A stretch of 55,969 nt of DNA from Bacteroidales bacterium (GTDB lineage Bacteria > Bacteroidota > Bacteroidia > Bacteroidales > JAGOPY01), in contig JALNZD010000027.1 of the NCBI GenBank assembly GCA_023229505.1, positions 1-55,969 on the forward strand. The letters are read 5' to 3'. Below are positions 44,704 to 53,596 of this stretch, one piece after another. The first letter of the stretch is position 1, and each line of letters opens with the position of its first letter. Under the pieces are notes generated by a model that was not told the DNA's origin, made no database searches, and saw nothing but the letters and a program-made list of their open reading frames with translations. The position numbers and the translations under genes are program-made.

Positions 44704-44957
44704 CGTTTCCGGGATTTATTTAATTGCTTTGATTGCCTTTCGGTTTCCCGCATCATCTTAAGTGTTCCTTTGGATTGGATCTTTTTATGACCATTCACAC
44801 TTTTCTCGTATGCTTTTTGTTCCTCAGCCACCTGTTTTTTCTCCTGCCTCTCATAATATTTTTCTTCGCGGGCCGCAGTTATGCATGATGTCGCCAATCC
44901 CTGGATAAGCAATAATAGAACTAAAATCTTAAATATTCTGTTCGCCACCTGTCTCAT
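44700..44957 (-). CDS. Small basic lipoprotein, coupled to the kinase
   Basis: 85 residues: signal peptide with lipobox LATSC, then an unusually charged, Lys/Arg/Glu-rich helical segment (REEKYYERQEKKQVAEEQK) ending in KSRKR. No family recognised. Its stop overlaps the kinase start by 4 bases, so the two are co-translated; a partner or sensor accessory role is possible. Confidence 0.65.
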   Translation of the reverse strand: MRQVANRIFKILVLLLLIQGLATSCITAAREEKYYERQEKKQVAEEQKAYEKSVNGHKKIQSKGTLKMMRETERQSKQLNKSRKR

Positions 44958-45069
44958 AAAATTACTGCTAAATTATGCATTTTAGCCTGTTGATTTACAT
45001 ATGGATATACCTTGTGAATAAGATGCGGGTTAATCTATCTTTTCGGGATAGAAAAATAACCCTTTTTCG

Positions 45070-45077
45070 TATCTTTG
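45070..45077 (+). promoter_or_regulatory. TAnnTTTG -7 box of the 157-aa lipoprotein
   Basis: TATCTTTG, 25 bases before the ATG at 45103. Confidence 0.55.
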
Positions 45078-45102
45078 CTTATAATTCATTGAAGGAAAAA
45101 AG

Positions 45103-45576
45103 ATGAAAGGATTTAGAAATTTTTTTCTGGCAGCCGGATTATTTACAATTATTATTGGCGCCCTCATTACTGCTTGCAATAAAGATAATGGGGACAGGTT
45201 GCCATTGCCTCCGATTGATATTACAATCGATCCCAATTCAACTATTTACCAGGAGCTGAATATTGCAGGCGGTTGGATGTACCTTGATGAGACAGACGGA
45301 GCTGAATCCCCGAGCCGCGGGATCATAGTCTACAGGCTTACTGAAGACCAGTTCTTAGCCTTTGAAAGAACCCCGCCCTTTAAGCCCGATAGCTGCTGTA
45401 ACGCTGCAAAAACAATCTGTACCGCGCTTATTGTGGATTTTCCTTATGTAATGGACACTTGTACCATATCGAAATACCTGATATTAGATGGCTCACCGGT
45501 TTCAGGCCCTTCCAGCATGTCTTTAGGGATGTACGCAACTGAGTATTACGGGGATTTGCTGTATATTCACAACTAA
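45103..45576 (+). CDS. Lipoprotein with a Rieske-like fold lacking the usual ligands
   Basis: 157 residues, lipobox ALITAC. The order of segments resembles Rieske domains: GGIIVYRL-type strand (here RGIIVYRLTEDQFLAFERT), a first loop (FKPDSCCNAAKTICTALI), a second loop (MDTCTISKYLI) and the closing DGSPVSGPSSMSLGMY … LLYIHN. The Rieske CxH…CxxH ligands are not visible, so no Fe-S cluster is expected. Cysteines in the loops may form a disulphide. The fold assignment is an inference. Confidence 0.6.
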   Translation: MKGFRNFFLAAGLFTIIIGALITACNKDNGDRLPLPPIDITIDPNSTIYQELNIAGGWMYLDETDGAESPSRGIIVYRLTEDQFLAFERTPPFKPDSCCNAAKTICTALIVDFPYVMDTCTISKYLILDGSPVSGPSSMSLGMYATEYYGDLLYIHN

Positions 45577-45702
45577 ATTCCAAATTTCAAGCACCAAATT
45601 CCAAACAAATTCAAAAACTCAAATTTCAAATCTCAAACAGTTTAGGTATTTTAGATTTTGAAGTTTGTGATTTGTTTGGTGCTTGGAATTTGGAATTTGG
45701 AT
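45577..45702. repeat. Hairpin repeat 'attccaa…gcaccaaattcc', copy 1
   Basis: It starts on the base after one stop codon and runs up to the stop codon of the converging ahcY. The left arm uses words attccaa, gcaccaaattcc, aaattcaaaaactc; the right arm is their reverse complement (…atttgtttggtgcttggaatttgg). The spacer has ctcaaacagttt. A very similar element lies at 53597-53722. Confidence 0.75.
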
Positions 45703-45705
45703 TTT

Positions 45706-47127
45706 TTAGTATCTATAGTGGTCCGGTTTATATGGCCCTTCTTGTGGCACGCCGATATAGGCGGATTGTTCGTCGGAGAGTTTGGTGAGGTGAACCCCTA
45801 TATGTTCAAGATGGAGCCGTGCTACTTCTTCATCAAGTTTTTTCGGCAACCGGTACACATCAATCTTATAGTCGTTCTGCCACAAGTCGATTTGAGCCAG
45901 GATCTGGTTGGTGAATGAATTACTCATGACAAAGGAGGGGTGGCCTGTGGCACATCCGAGGTTTACAAGCCGTCCCTCTGCCAGGACATAGATGGTGTGG
46001 CCCTCCGGGAATATATATTTGTCAACCTGGGGCTTGATATTGATCTTTTGGATCCCTTTAAGTTCATTAAGCTGGTTGACCTGAATTTCGTTATCAAAAT
46101 GCCCTATGTTACAGACGATAGATTCTTCTTTCATCCGCCGCATGTGTTCCAGTTTAATCACATCCTTATTGCCTGTGGCCGTGACGAAGATATTACCCCT
46201 TGAGAGCGCATTTTCAAGTGTATTGACTTCAAAGCCTTCCATGGCAGCCTGTAGGGCACAGATCGGGTCGATTTCCGTAACGATCACCCGGGCACCGTAA
46301 GATTTCATCGATTTAGCGCATCCCTTGCCCACATCTCCGTAACCCATGACCACTACCACCTTGCCGGCAATCATGATGTCAGTTGCCCTTTTGATCCCAT
46401 CTGCCAGCGATTCACGGCATCCATAGAGATTATCAAACTTCGATTTGGTAACCGAATCATTGACATTTATGGCCGGGACAAGCAGCTCACCACGTTCCTG
46501 CATCTGGTAGAGACGGTGAACCCCGGTGGTGGTTTCTTCAGAAACGCCTTTCCAATCCTGGACTGCTTTATGCCATTTCCGGTTATCCTCTATGTAGATC
46601 TTGCGAAGGAGGTCGAAAATGGCGACCTCGTCCTGGCTATCGGTAGCCCGGTTCAGGAATGCAGGGTCTTTTTCAGCCTGTAAACCCCAATGCAGGAGCA
46701 AAGTGGCATCGCCTCCATCATCGACAACCAGGTGCGGTCCTTTTCCTCCCGGGAAAGAAAGTGCCTGGTTCGTACACCACCAGTATTCCTCAAGGTTTTC
46801 GCCTTTCCATGCAAAGACCGGGATGCCCTTTGCAGCAATGGCAGCGGCAGCATGGTCCTGCGTAGAAAATATGTTACAGCTGGCCCATCTTACTTCGGCA
46901 CCCAGTTCGATAAGAGTTTCGATCAGAACGGCCGTTTGGATGGTCATATGAAGGGAACCCGAAATACGGGCGCCCTGCAGCGGTTTTGAGGATCCGTACT
47001 TTGTCCTTAACGACATCAGCCCCGGCATTTCTTTTTCTGCTATTTCAATTTCTTTACGACCCCAGTCAGCCAGGATTAAATCCTTCACTTTATATTTCAA
47101 AGCGCTATCTATTAAAAAGTTATCCAT
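45706..47127 (-). CDS. ahcY: Adenosylhomocysteinase
   Basis: 473 residues, normal length. It hydrolyses S-adenosylhomocysteine to adenosine and homocysteine. Key stretches: GSLHMTIQTAVLIETL, the ATP/NAD site VVVMGYGDVGKGCAKSM, TATGNKDV and the C-terminal DKYIFPEGHTIYVLAEGRLVNLGCATGHP with YRY terminus. A TAACTTTG -7 box on the minus strand is at 47147-47154, 19 bases upstream. Confidence 0.98.
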   Translation of the reverse strand: MDNFLIDSALKYKVKDLILADWGRKEIEIAEKEMPGLMSLRTKYGSSKPLQGARISGSLHMTIQTAVLIETLIELGAEVRWASCNIFSTQDHAAAAIAAKGIPVFAWKGENLEEYWWCTNQALSFPGGKGPHLVVDDGGDATLLLHWGLQAEKDPAFLNRATDSQDEVAIFDLLRKIYIEDNRKWHKAVQDWKGVSEETTTGVHRLYQMQERGELLVPAINVNDSVTKSKFDNLYGCRESLADGIKRATDIMIAGKVVVVMGYGDVGKGCAKSMKSYGARVIVTEIDPICALQAAMEGFEVNTLENALSRGNIFVTATGNKDVIKLEHMRRMKEESIVCNIGHFDNEIQVNQLNELKGIQKINIKPQVDKYIFPEGHTIYVLAEGRLVNLGCATGHPSFVMSNSFTNQILAQIDLWQNDYKIDVYRLPKKLDEEVARLHLEHIGVHLTKLSDEQSAYIGVPQEGPYKPDHYRY

Positions 47128-47146
47128 GTTTCTATTTTTAAGCCTG

Positions 47147-47154
47147 CAAAGTTA
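47147..47154 (-). promoter_or_regulatory. TAnnTTTG -7 box of ahcY
   Basis: TAACTTTG on the minus strand, 19 bases before the start. Confidence 0.55.
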
Positions 47155-47240
47155 CGATAAATGTTTTTCGGGGCAGCATTTCCGGGAATTAATCCTTTAA
47201 GGAAAATCACAGGATTCTTTAAGATTCCAGATGAATCTTG

Positions 47241-47248
47241 TATTTTTG
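47241..47248 (+). promoter_or_regulatory. TAnnTTTG -7 box of the PPTase gene
   Basis: TATTTTTG, 22 bases before the ATG at 47271. Confidence 0.5.
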
Positions 47249-47270
47249 GAAGATATTTGGGCATCCTTTT

Positions 47271-47912
47271 ATGGCTGAACTCTTCAGAAAAATAATTGAC
47301 GGGCATACATTGTATGCAATATGGAAGATCTCGGAGAGCGTTGAAGAACTTCGATCAGCTATCAGATTACGAGAAGAGGAAGAGACTCTTTATCAATCAT
47401 TTGTTGCCGAAAGCCGGAAAAAGCAATGGCTTGCCTACCGGCTCCTGATAAGGGAGTTGCTTAAACCGGACGAATTTCCTGTTGAATATGATGTTTCAGG
47501 AAAGCCATTCCTTGCCGGGAGCGATTTTCATATATCCGTTACCCATACGGATGACCTTGCCGCCGTGATCATCAGCTGTCATGCGAGGGTCGGAATCGAT
47601 ATGGAAAAGATCAGGCCCCGTATTGAAAAAGTAAGGGAAAAATTTCTCAACCCGGAAGAATCTGCCTTAATCGGAAAGGAGTGGGAACTTGAGCAGTTGA
47701 CCCTGGCCTGGTGTGCCAAAGAAGCGCTTTACAAATTGTACGGTCAGAGGAATCTTGATTTTCGGGATAATATTTTTGTGGATATCCCGGCTAAAGCCGG
47801 GATGAAATTCATTGCGGAGATCCGCTTTAGCGGAAAACGGGATAAATACCAGTTATTCAGTGAGCTGAACGGTGATTATATCCTGGTGTATTTGCTGGAC
47901 GCAGCGATTTAA
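47271..47912 (+). CDS. 4'-phosphopantetheinyl transferase (Sfp/HetI type)
   Basis: 213 residues from the ATG at 47271 (MAELFRKII). It transfers phosphopantetheine from CoA to carrier proteins. Motifs: HISVTHTDDLAAV, VGIDMEKI (Mg-binding Asp and Glu) and LTLAWCAKEALYKLYG (Glu, Lys). The C-terminal part holds two perfect small palindromes in frame (47784-47803 and 47821-47834), which encode DIPAKAGMKF and EIRFSGK. No carrier protein is nearby. The next gene is GGGPS. Confidence 0.9.
   Translation: MAELFRKIIDGHTLYAIWKISESVEELRSAIRLREEEETLYQSFVAESRKKQWLAYRLLIRELLKPDEFPVEYDVSGKPFLAGSDFHISVTHTDDLAAVIISCHARVGIDMEKIRPRIEKVREKFLNPEESALIGKEWELEQLTLAWCAKEALYKLYGQRNLDFRDNIFVDIPAKAGMKFIAEIRFSGKRDKYQLFSELNGDYILVYLLDAAI
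47784..47834. repeat. Two palindromes inside the PPTase gene
   Basis: atcccggct-aa-agccgggat (9-bp stem) at 47784-47803 and tccgct-tt-agcgga (6-bp stem) at 47821-47834. They share the centre ctaaag/ctttag. They are read through in frame. Confidence 0.55.
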
Positions 47913-47943
47913 TAGGAATCACAAAGGCTTTTACATTATTTTG

Positions 47944-47951
47944 TATTTTTG
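47944..47951 (+). promoter_or_regulatory. TAnnTTTG -7 box of the GGGPS gene
   Basis: TATTTTTG, 16 bases before the ATG at 47968. Confidence 0.5.
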
Positions 47952-47967
47952 CAGCAGACTAACGGGT

Positions 47968-48699
47968 ATGAGCATTTACGAAAAGATCCTGAATAATAAC
48001 TATCGCAAATCATTTGCGGTATTAATCGACCCGGATAAATACGACGTAAAGGGACTAAACCTCCTCATTTCATCCGCCAGTGAATGTTCAGTTGATTTCA
48101 TTCTTGTCGGCGGTAGCCTGCTGACCTATGATCACCTGGATGACACCCTGAAAACCATCAAAGGCCAGACAGATATTCCGGTCATCCTTTTCCCCGGAAG
48201 TATTTTGCAGATCAACGAGAAAGCCGATGCTTTACTATTGTTGTCCCTCATTTCGGGGAGAAATCCCGACCTGCTGATCGGAAAACATGTCATTGCGGCG
48301 CCATATCTGAAAAACAGCAGCCTGGAGATATTACCTACCGGTTACATGCTCATAGAAAGCGGACCGATAACCACTGCGCAATACATCAGCAATACGATCC
48401 CCATACCCAGGCTGAAGGATGATATTGCGATATGCACAGCCATGGCGGGAGAGATGCTCGGGCTCAGATTGATTTATATGGATGCCGGATCCGGCGCTGA
48501 ATGGCCTGTTTCGCCTTCTATGATTAAAAAAGTGAAGGAAAATATTTCCATTCCCCTGATTGTTGGGGGGGGTATCCGAACACCGGAACAGGCAATGGTA
48601 AGCTGTAAAGCCGGGGCGGACATGATCGTGGTCGGAAATGCTATTGAAAAGGACTATTCCTGCTTAAAAGAGATTGCCCATGCGATTCATTCGTCCTGA
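47968..48699 (+). CDS. Geranylgeranylglyceryl phosphate synthase (GGGPS/PcrB)
   Basis: 243 residues; a TIM-barrel prenyltransferase that joins a polyprenyl diphosphate to sn-glycerol-1-phosphate, the first ether-lipid step in archaea. Signature stretches are FAVLIDPDKYD, FILVGGSLLT, ILFPGS, YMDAGSGAEWPVSP and LIVGGGIRTPEQA (phosphate binding). The ATG at 47968 is used since the longer frame overlaps the PPTase. Homologues are known in Bacteroidota; the fate of the product is unclear. No glycerol-1-phosphate dehydrogenase is in the window. Confidence 0.93.
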   Translation: MSIYEKILNNNYRKSFAVLIDPDKYDVKGLNLLISSASECSVDFILVGGSLLTYDHLDDTLKTIKGQTDIPVILFPGSILQINEKADALLLLSLISGRNPDLLIGKHVIAAPYLKNSSLEILPTGYMLIESGPITTAQYISNTIPIPRLKDDIAICTAMAGEMLGLRLIYMDAGSGAEWPVSPSMIKKVKENISIPLIVGGGIRTPEQAMVSCKAGADMIVVGNAIEKDYSCLKEIAHAIHSS

Positions 48700-48775
48700 A
48701 ACAGATTTCCTCTTTCTGACCAATGCATACGACCAGATGACCCAGTCATTCATTTCAAAATAAATAATTACCAAA

Positions 48776-50908
48776 ATGAAGATAATCAGGTATTTATCAA
48801 TATTGATCCTTTTTTACCCGCTTATTTCTTTCCCGCAAAAAAAACTCACCATCGAGGATGCAAGCGGAATGAACAGGGCCCTTTATCCCACCACCCTGCG
48901 AAACCTCCAATGGCTGGGCTCAAGTGACCGGTTCACATATCTTGAGAATAACGCTATTCTGATCAGAAAGGCAACAAGCACTATTTCTGATACGCTTATG
49001 CGGTTCAGCGAATTCAACAAGATCCTGAAAAAATCAGGCATCGACACACTTGCAAGAATACCTTCCATCAGCTGGCTCGACGAGTCTTCATTTACTTTTA
49101 CCGGGAAAAGCAGCGTTTACCTTTTAAACTATAAAAATCAAACGGTCTCGTCAGTCAATAAGTATCCTGAAGAGGCAAAGAATATCGATTCAAATCCGGA
49201 TGGGAAGTTGATTGCTTATACGCTGAAAAATAATCTTTTCATTGCTTCGTCAGGTAAGCTGATCCAAATCACGAATGATGAAAATCCCGGTTTCGTGAAC
49301 GGCCAGATTGTCAGCCGGAATGAGTTCGGCATTAATAAAGGCACCTTCTGGTCACCATCCGGGAAATACCTTGCTTATTACAGGAAAGATGAAACCATGG
49401 TGACTGATTACCCGCTGGTCAATATCGATAGCCGGGTGGCAACTGAAGAAAAGATTAAATACCCGATGGCCGGGATGGCCAGCGAACAGGTCAACTTAGT
49501 GATCTATAATATCGCAGATGGAAGTTATATGACAGTCAAAACCGGCGAGCCGGCCGAACAGTACCTGACTTCGGTAACCTGGGGCCCTGATGAAAAAGAT
49601 ATCTACATCGGTATCCTGAACAGGGGGCAAAACCATTTGAAATTAAACCGTTATGATGTGATGTCAGGTAATCTGGAGCAAACTCTTTTTGAAGAAAAGA
49701 ATGATAAATATGTAGAGCCTGAACATCCTTTATTCTTCCTTAAATCTGATCCCGGACAGTTCATCTGGTTCAGTGAGCGCGACGGGTACCAGCATTTATA
49801 CTTGTATGATACCAAAGGCAGCCTGATCAGGCAATTAACCCAAGGGCCCTGGGTGGTCACCAGCCTCCTTGGAACAGATCCAAAAGGGAACAAAGCCTTC
49901 TTTCTTTCCACAAAAAACAGCCCGCTCAATGAAGATATCTTTTCGGTCGATCTGAAATCAGGCAAAATACAGTATCTTTCACTGAATACCGGGGTTCACA
50001 GCCCGGTTTTGAGCCTAAATGGCAAGTATCTCCTTGATATATTCAGCGATACGCTCGAATGCCGCGAGTATGCAGTCATCGACAATAAAAGAAGGGTTTT
50101 GCAGGTCATCAGTCGCAGCGAAAATCCTCTTCATGACTATATGCAATGTAAAATGCAAATTTTTAAGTTACGCTCCGGCGACAACACCGATCTTTATTCC
50201 CAGATGATCTTTCCGCCGGATTTCCGGCCGGAAAACAAATACCCCGTCATCGTTTATGTCTACGGTGGTCCTCATGCCCAATTGGTCAATAACACATGGC
50301 TGGGTGGGTCCGGCCTGTTCAATTATTACCTGGCCCAGCAGGGTTATATCATCTTTACCCTCGATAACCGTGGTTCAGCGAACCGCGGACTTGAATTTGA
50401 GCAAGCCGTTTTCAGGAACCTTGGAACCCTTGAAGTCAGCGACCAGATGGTTGGCATCAACTATTTGAAGAACCTGCCTTATGTCGATCCGGATCGAATT
50501 GGCGTCCAGGGATGGAGCTATGGTGGTTTTATGACGATTTCCCTAATGCTCAGGGAGCCTGAGGTTTTCAAAGTGGGTGTTTGCGGCGGGCCCGTCACCG
50601 ACTGGAAATATTATGAGGTCATGTATGGTGAAAGATACATGGATACCCCGGAAGAAAACCCCGACGGGTATAAGGAGGCCAGCCTGCTGGAGCGCGCCGG
50701 CAGCTTGAAAGGAGACCTGCTGGTCATTCAAGGAACATCCGACCCGGTAGTCGTCTGGCAACAGTCACTTACCCTGATGAAAAGATTCATCGAAGAAGGC
50801 AAAATGGTCGATTATTTCGTGTACCCCGGGCATGAGCATGGAGTTGGCGGGAAAGCCCGGGTCCATCTGAACCGTAAGATTGAGAAGTATTTTGTAGACC
50901 ATCTCTAA
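48776..50908 (+). CDS. S9-family dipeptidyl peptidase IV-like protease
   Basis: 710 residues with a signal peptide (MKIIRYLSILILFYPLISF). An N-terminal beta propeller (LQWLGSSDRFTYL … GTFWSPSGKYLAYYRKDE, the double-Glu-type region VATEEKIKYPMAG) precedes the hydrolase domain (VIVYVYGGPHAQ). Catalytic Ser581 in GWSYGGFM, Asp656 in GTSDPVVV and His688 in HEHGVGG. It removes dipeptides (often X-Pro) from secreted peptides. The next gene starts 15 bases later. Confidence 0.95.
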   Translation: MKIIRYLSILILFYPLISFPQKKLTIEDASGMNRALYPTTLRNLQWLGSSDRFTYLENNAILIRKATSTISDTLMRFSEFNKILKKSGIDTLARIPSISWLDESSFTFTGKSSVYLLNYKNQTVSSVNKYPEEAKNIDSNPDGKLIAYTLKNNLFIASSGKLIQITNDENPGFVNGQIVSRNEFGINKGTFWSPSGKYLAYYRKDETMVTDYPLVNIDSRVATEEKIKYPMAGMASEQVNLVIYNIADGSYMTVKTGEPAEQYLTSVTWGPDEKDIYIGILNRGQNHLKLNRYDVMSGNLEQTLFEEKNDKYVEPEHPLFFLKSDPGQFIWFSERDGYQHLYLYDTKGSLIRQLTQGPWVVTSLLGTDPKGNKAFFLSTKNSPLNEDIFSVDLKSGKIQYLSLNTGVHSPVLSLNGKYLLDIFSDTLECREYAVIDNKRRVLQVISRSENPLHDYMQCKMQIFKLRSGDNTDLYSQMIFPPDFRPENKYPVIVYVYGGPHAQLVNNTWLGGSGLFNYYLAQQGYIIFTLDNRGSANRGLEFEQAVFRNLGTLEVSDQMVGINYLKNLPYVDPDRIGVQGWSYGGFMTISLMLREPEVFKVGVCGGPVTDWKYYEVMYGERYMDTPEENPDGYKEASLLERAGSLKGDLLVIQGTSDPVVVWQQSLTLMKRFIEEGKMVDYFVYPGHEHGVGGKARVHLNRKIEKYFVDHL

Positions 50909-50923
50909 AAAAGACTTTTAAAG

Positions 50924-53182
50924 ATGAAAGACATAAAGCTTTCGATCCTTTTTCTGTTTTTCCTTTTTGCAGTTATGGGATGCCAGGGCCAGCTTACCAT
51001 CGTCGATCAGAAGCAGTCGGATTATACTATTATTTTACCGGCCTATCCGCAGCCAGATGAAGTAAAAGCTGCCACTGAACTTCAAAAGTACCTGGCAAAG
51101 ATTTCAGGTGTCACATTACAAATTATAGCGGATGACCAGGAACCTGCCAACCATGAAATTATTATTGGCAAAAGCCACCGCTTTGATCAGTTCAAGGTAA
51201 AAGCCGGTTTCAAAGAGTTTGAAGGTGACGGCTTTTTAATCCTCACTAAAAAAGAACAACTTTTTATCATCGGCGGTTCTCCGCAAGGAACCCTCAATGG
51301 GGTTTATACATTCCTCGAAGAATACCTGGGATGCAGGTTCTACAGTCCCGATGTCATTTTCATCCCAAAACTTTACCGTATTGCCCTGCCAGCGGTTAAG
51401 GACCGGCAGGTTCCCATGTTTACTTACAGGGAGATGTATTTCCCGGGAAGAAATGATCCGGAATACCTGGCATGGCATAAGCTCCATTCGCACAACAGTG
51501 GGGCATGGGGAATGTGGGTGCATACTTTCGACGACCTTATTCCGCCGGAAACCTATTTCTCAGCCCATCCGGAATATTTTTCCGAAATCAACGGTATTAG
51601 AACGTTAAGTGGCCAGATTTGTCTTACTAATCCTGAAGTTTTTAATGTTTTGGTTGAAAACCTCAGGACGAAAATGGAAGCACAACCCGGCGCCCTTTAC
51701 TGGTCGGTGTCACAAAATGATAATTACCTGGCTTGCCAATGTAATGAATGCCGGCAGGCTGCAGAAGATCTTGGCGGGGAATCTGCACTCTTGCTGCAAT
51801 TTGTTAACCGCGTCGCGGCCCTTTTCCCGGATAAAGTGATCTCCACCCTCGCCTACCAGTATACACGGTCTGCTCCGGGACAGGTCAAGCCGTTGCCAAA
51901 TGTCAACATCATGTTGTGCTCCATCGAGTGTAACAGGAGTTTGCCCATTGCCGATGACCCAACGAGTGCTTCCTTCGTAAAAGATATTAAAGACTGGACA
52001 AAGTTGACCGGTAACATCCTGATCTGGGACTATGTTGTCCAGTTCAGGAATTATATCAGCCCTTTCCCCAATTTACGGGTTTTGCAGCCAAATCTCGCAT
52101 TCTTTGCCGATAAAGGCTGCAGGCTGATGTTCCAGCAGGGCAGCGGCTCGGCTTTGTCGGAATTTGTCGACCTGAGATCTTATATGATCGCAAAACTGTT
52201 GTGGAACCCTGAACTGGACGCGCAGGAGATCATGAAAGACTTCCTGGCTGGCTATTACGGTGCAGCTGCCCCTTACCTGGAAGATTATATCGGGATACTG
52301 CATGACGAGCTGGAAAGTCCGGGGGATAACCTGTGGATTTATGGCTATCCGTACAGCGGTATTGATAGTTATTTACGACCTCATCTTATCCCATTTTACC
52401 AGGATCTGTTTGACAAAGCAGAAAAAGCAGTTGAATATTATCCGGAAATCCTTGATCGCGTCAGGTTTGCCCGTTTGCCGCTCGATTTTGCCATCCTGGA
52501 TATTTCACTCCACCAGGCAGACCTGGAATTGTCATGGTTTTTGGAAGAAGATGGCGGGTACGGACCGAAAGAGGAAATGGTTAACCTGCTGGACACTTTT
52601 GTCAACAGGTGTAACCGGCTGCATGTCGCAATGCTGAATGAAAAGGGCACAACACCTGATGATTACCGGCTGATGGTCAGGCAATATCTCATAAAAAATG
52701 CTGATCGCCACCTGGCTATTGATAAGGAAGTCACTTTGCTGACCCCATTCAGCCCGAAATACGAAGCGGGTGGCGCTAAAGCTCTGACGGACGGGCTAAA
52801 AGGGATTGATGATTATCATTTTAACTGGCTTGGGTTTGAAGGAGAAGACCTGGAAGCAATCATAGACCTGGGAAAAGAAACCGTCATCCGGGAAATCAGT
52901 GTTGATTTCCTGCAGGATGTCCAATCATGGGTTTTCCTGCCAAAACAATTCACGGCTTCATATTCTACAGACGGTGAACAGTTTACTGAAATAGGAACCG
53001 TTGAGAATATTACTCCTGACAATAAAACCGGGGCATTTATAAAGACCTTCACAATCCCTGCAGAAAATATTAAAGCCAGGTACATTAAAGTCAAAGCTGA
53101 GTCCCTGAAAATCTGCCCTGGCTGGCATATCGGCTCCGGAAAAAAATCATGGATCTTTACGGATGAAATTGTTGTGAAATGA
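50924..53182 (+). CDS. DUF4838 lipoprotein with F5/8-type C-terminal domain
   Basis: 752 residues. Lipobox VMGC; residues about 30-140 resemble the N-terminal domain of GH67/GH20-type glycosidases (DEVKAATELQKYLAKISG … EIIIGKS); DUF4838 follows with MFTYREMYFPGRNDPE, SVSQNDNYLACQCNECRQ and FRNYISPFPNLRVLQPN; the C-terminal 130 residues form an F5/8 type C (discoidin) fold (LEAIIDLGKETVIREISV, YIKVKAES). It probably acts on polysaccharides at the surface; specificity is unknown. Likely cotranscribed with the DPP-IV-like gene. Confidence 0.85.
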   Translation: MKDIKLSILFLFFLFAVMGCQGQLTIVDQKQSDYTIILPAYPQPDEVKAATELQKYLAKISGVTLQIIADDQEPANHEIIIGKSHRFDQFKVKAGFKEFEGDGFLILTKKEQLFIIGGSPQGTLNGVYTFLEEYLGCRFYSPDVIFIPKLYRIALPAVKDRQVPMFTYREMYFPGRNDPEYLAWHKLHSHNSGAWGMWVHTFDDLIPPETYFSAHPEYFSEINGIRTLSGQICLTNPEVFNVLVENLRTKMEAQPGALYWSVSQNDNYLACQCNECRQAAEDLGGESALLLQFVNRVAALFPDKVISTLAYQYTRSAPGQVKPLPNVNIMLCSIECNRSLPIADDPTSASFVKDIKDWTKLTGNILIWDYVVQFRNYISPFPNLRVLQPNLAFFADKGCRLMFQQGSGSALSEFVDLRSYMIAKLLWNPELDAQEIMKDFLAGYYGAAAPYLEDYIGILHDELESPGDNLWIYGYPYSGIDSYLRPHLIPFYQDLFDKAEKAVEYYPEILDRVRFARLPLDFAILDISLHQADLELSWFLEEDGGYGPKEEMVNLLDTFVNRCNRLHVAMLNEKGTTPDDYRLMVRQYLIKNADRHLAIDKEVTLLTPFSPKYEAGGAKALTDGLKGIDDYHFNWLGFEGEDLEAIIDLGKETVIREISVDFLQDVQSWVFLPKQFTASYSTDGEQFTEIGTVENITPDNKTGAFIKTFTIPAENIKARYIKVKAESLKICPGWHIGSGKKSWIFTDEIVVK

Positions 53183-53223
53183 AAAAATATCTGTCTCCGC
53201 CTGAACCCCGGGGCCTATGATTT

Positions 53224-53562
53224 TCAAGGATTAATAAGCTTCTCCAGGTTCTCAATATAATCCAGCGAATCATCTTCAAAGAATTCAAGCTGGGGAATGA
53301 TCCTGACCTGTTTGCGGATTCGGTTTCCGAGCCTGTAGCGGAATTCAGACGTATGGGCCTTTATGTTATCCATGGTGGCCTTTTTATCTTTCACACCGAA
53401 AACACTAAGGTAAAATCGGGCTATCGATAAATCCTTGGAAACATTGACTTTGGTCACGGTAATTAAAGCGCCATGAAAGGTCCCGCGCATCTCCTGCTCC
53501 AATATTTCGCCCAGCTCTTTCAGTAACATTCGGGCCATCTTTTGTTGACGTGTAGATTCCAT
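53224..53562 (-). CDS. rbfA: Ribosome-binding factor A
   Basis: 112 residues from the ATG at 53562 (MESTRQQK). The KH-like fold aids 16S rRNA maturation; RMLLKELGEILEQEMRG, VNVSKDLSIARFYLSV and the C-terminal EFFEDDSLDYIENLEKL match the family. An in-frame extension to 53649 consists of hairpin-repeat DNA and is not taken as coding. Confidence 0.93.
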   Translation of the reverse strand: MESTRQQKMARMLLKELGEILEQEMRGTFHGALITVTKVNVSKDLSIARFYLSVFGVKDKKATMDNIKAHTSEFRYRLGNRIRKQVRIIPQLEFFEDDSLDYIENLEKLINP

Positions 53563-53596
53563 CACATTAATAATTTGGTTCCCAGTCCATTTTATA

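Noticed and set aside
45577..45702. A CRISPR array in the repeated 'attccaa' region
   Set aside because: Repeats are not evenly spaced with unique spacers; the two halves are inverted and form one hairpin, and no cas gene is present.
46601..46989. Three overlapping plus-strand frames inside ahcY
   Set aside because: Shadows of adenosylhomocysteinase, whose motifs are all on the minus strand.
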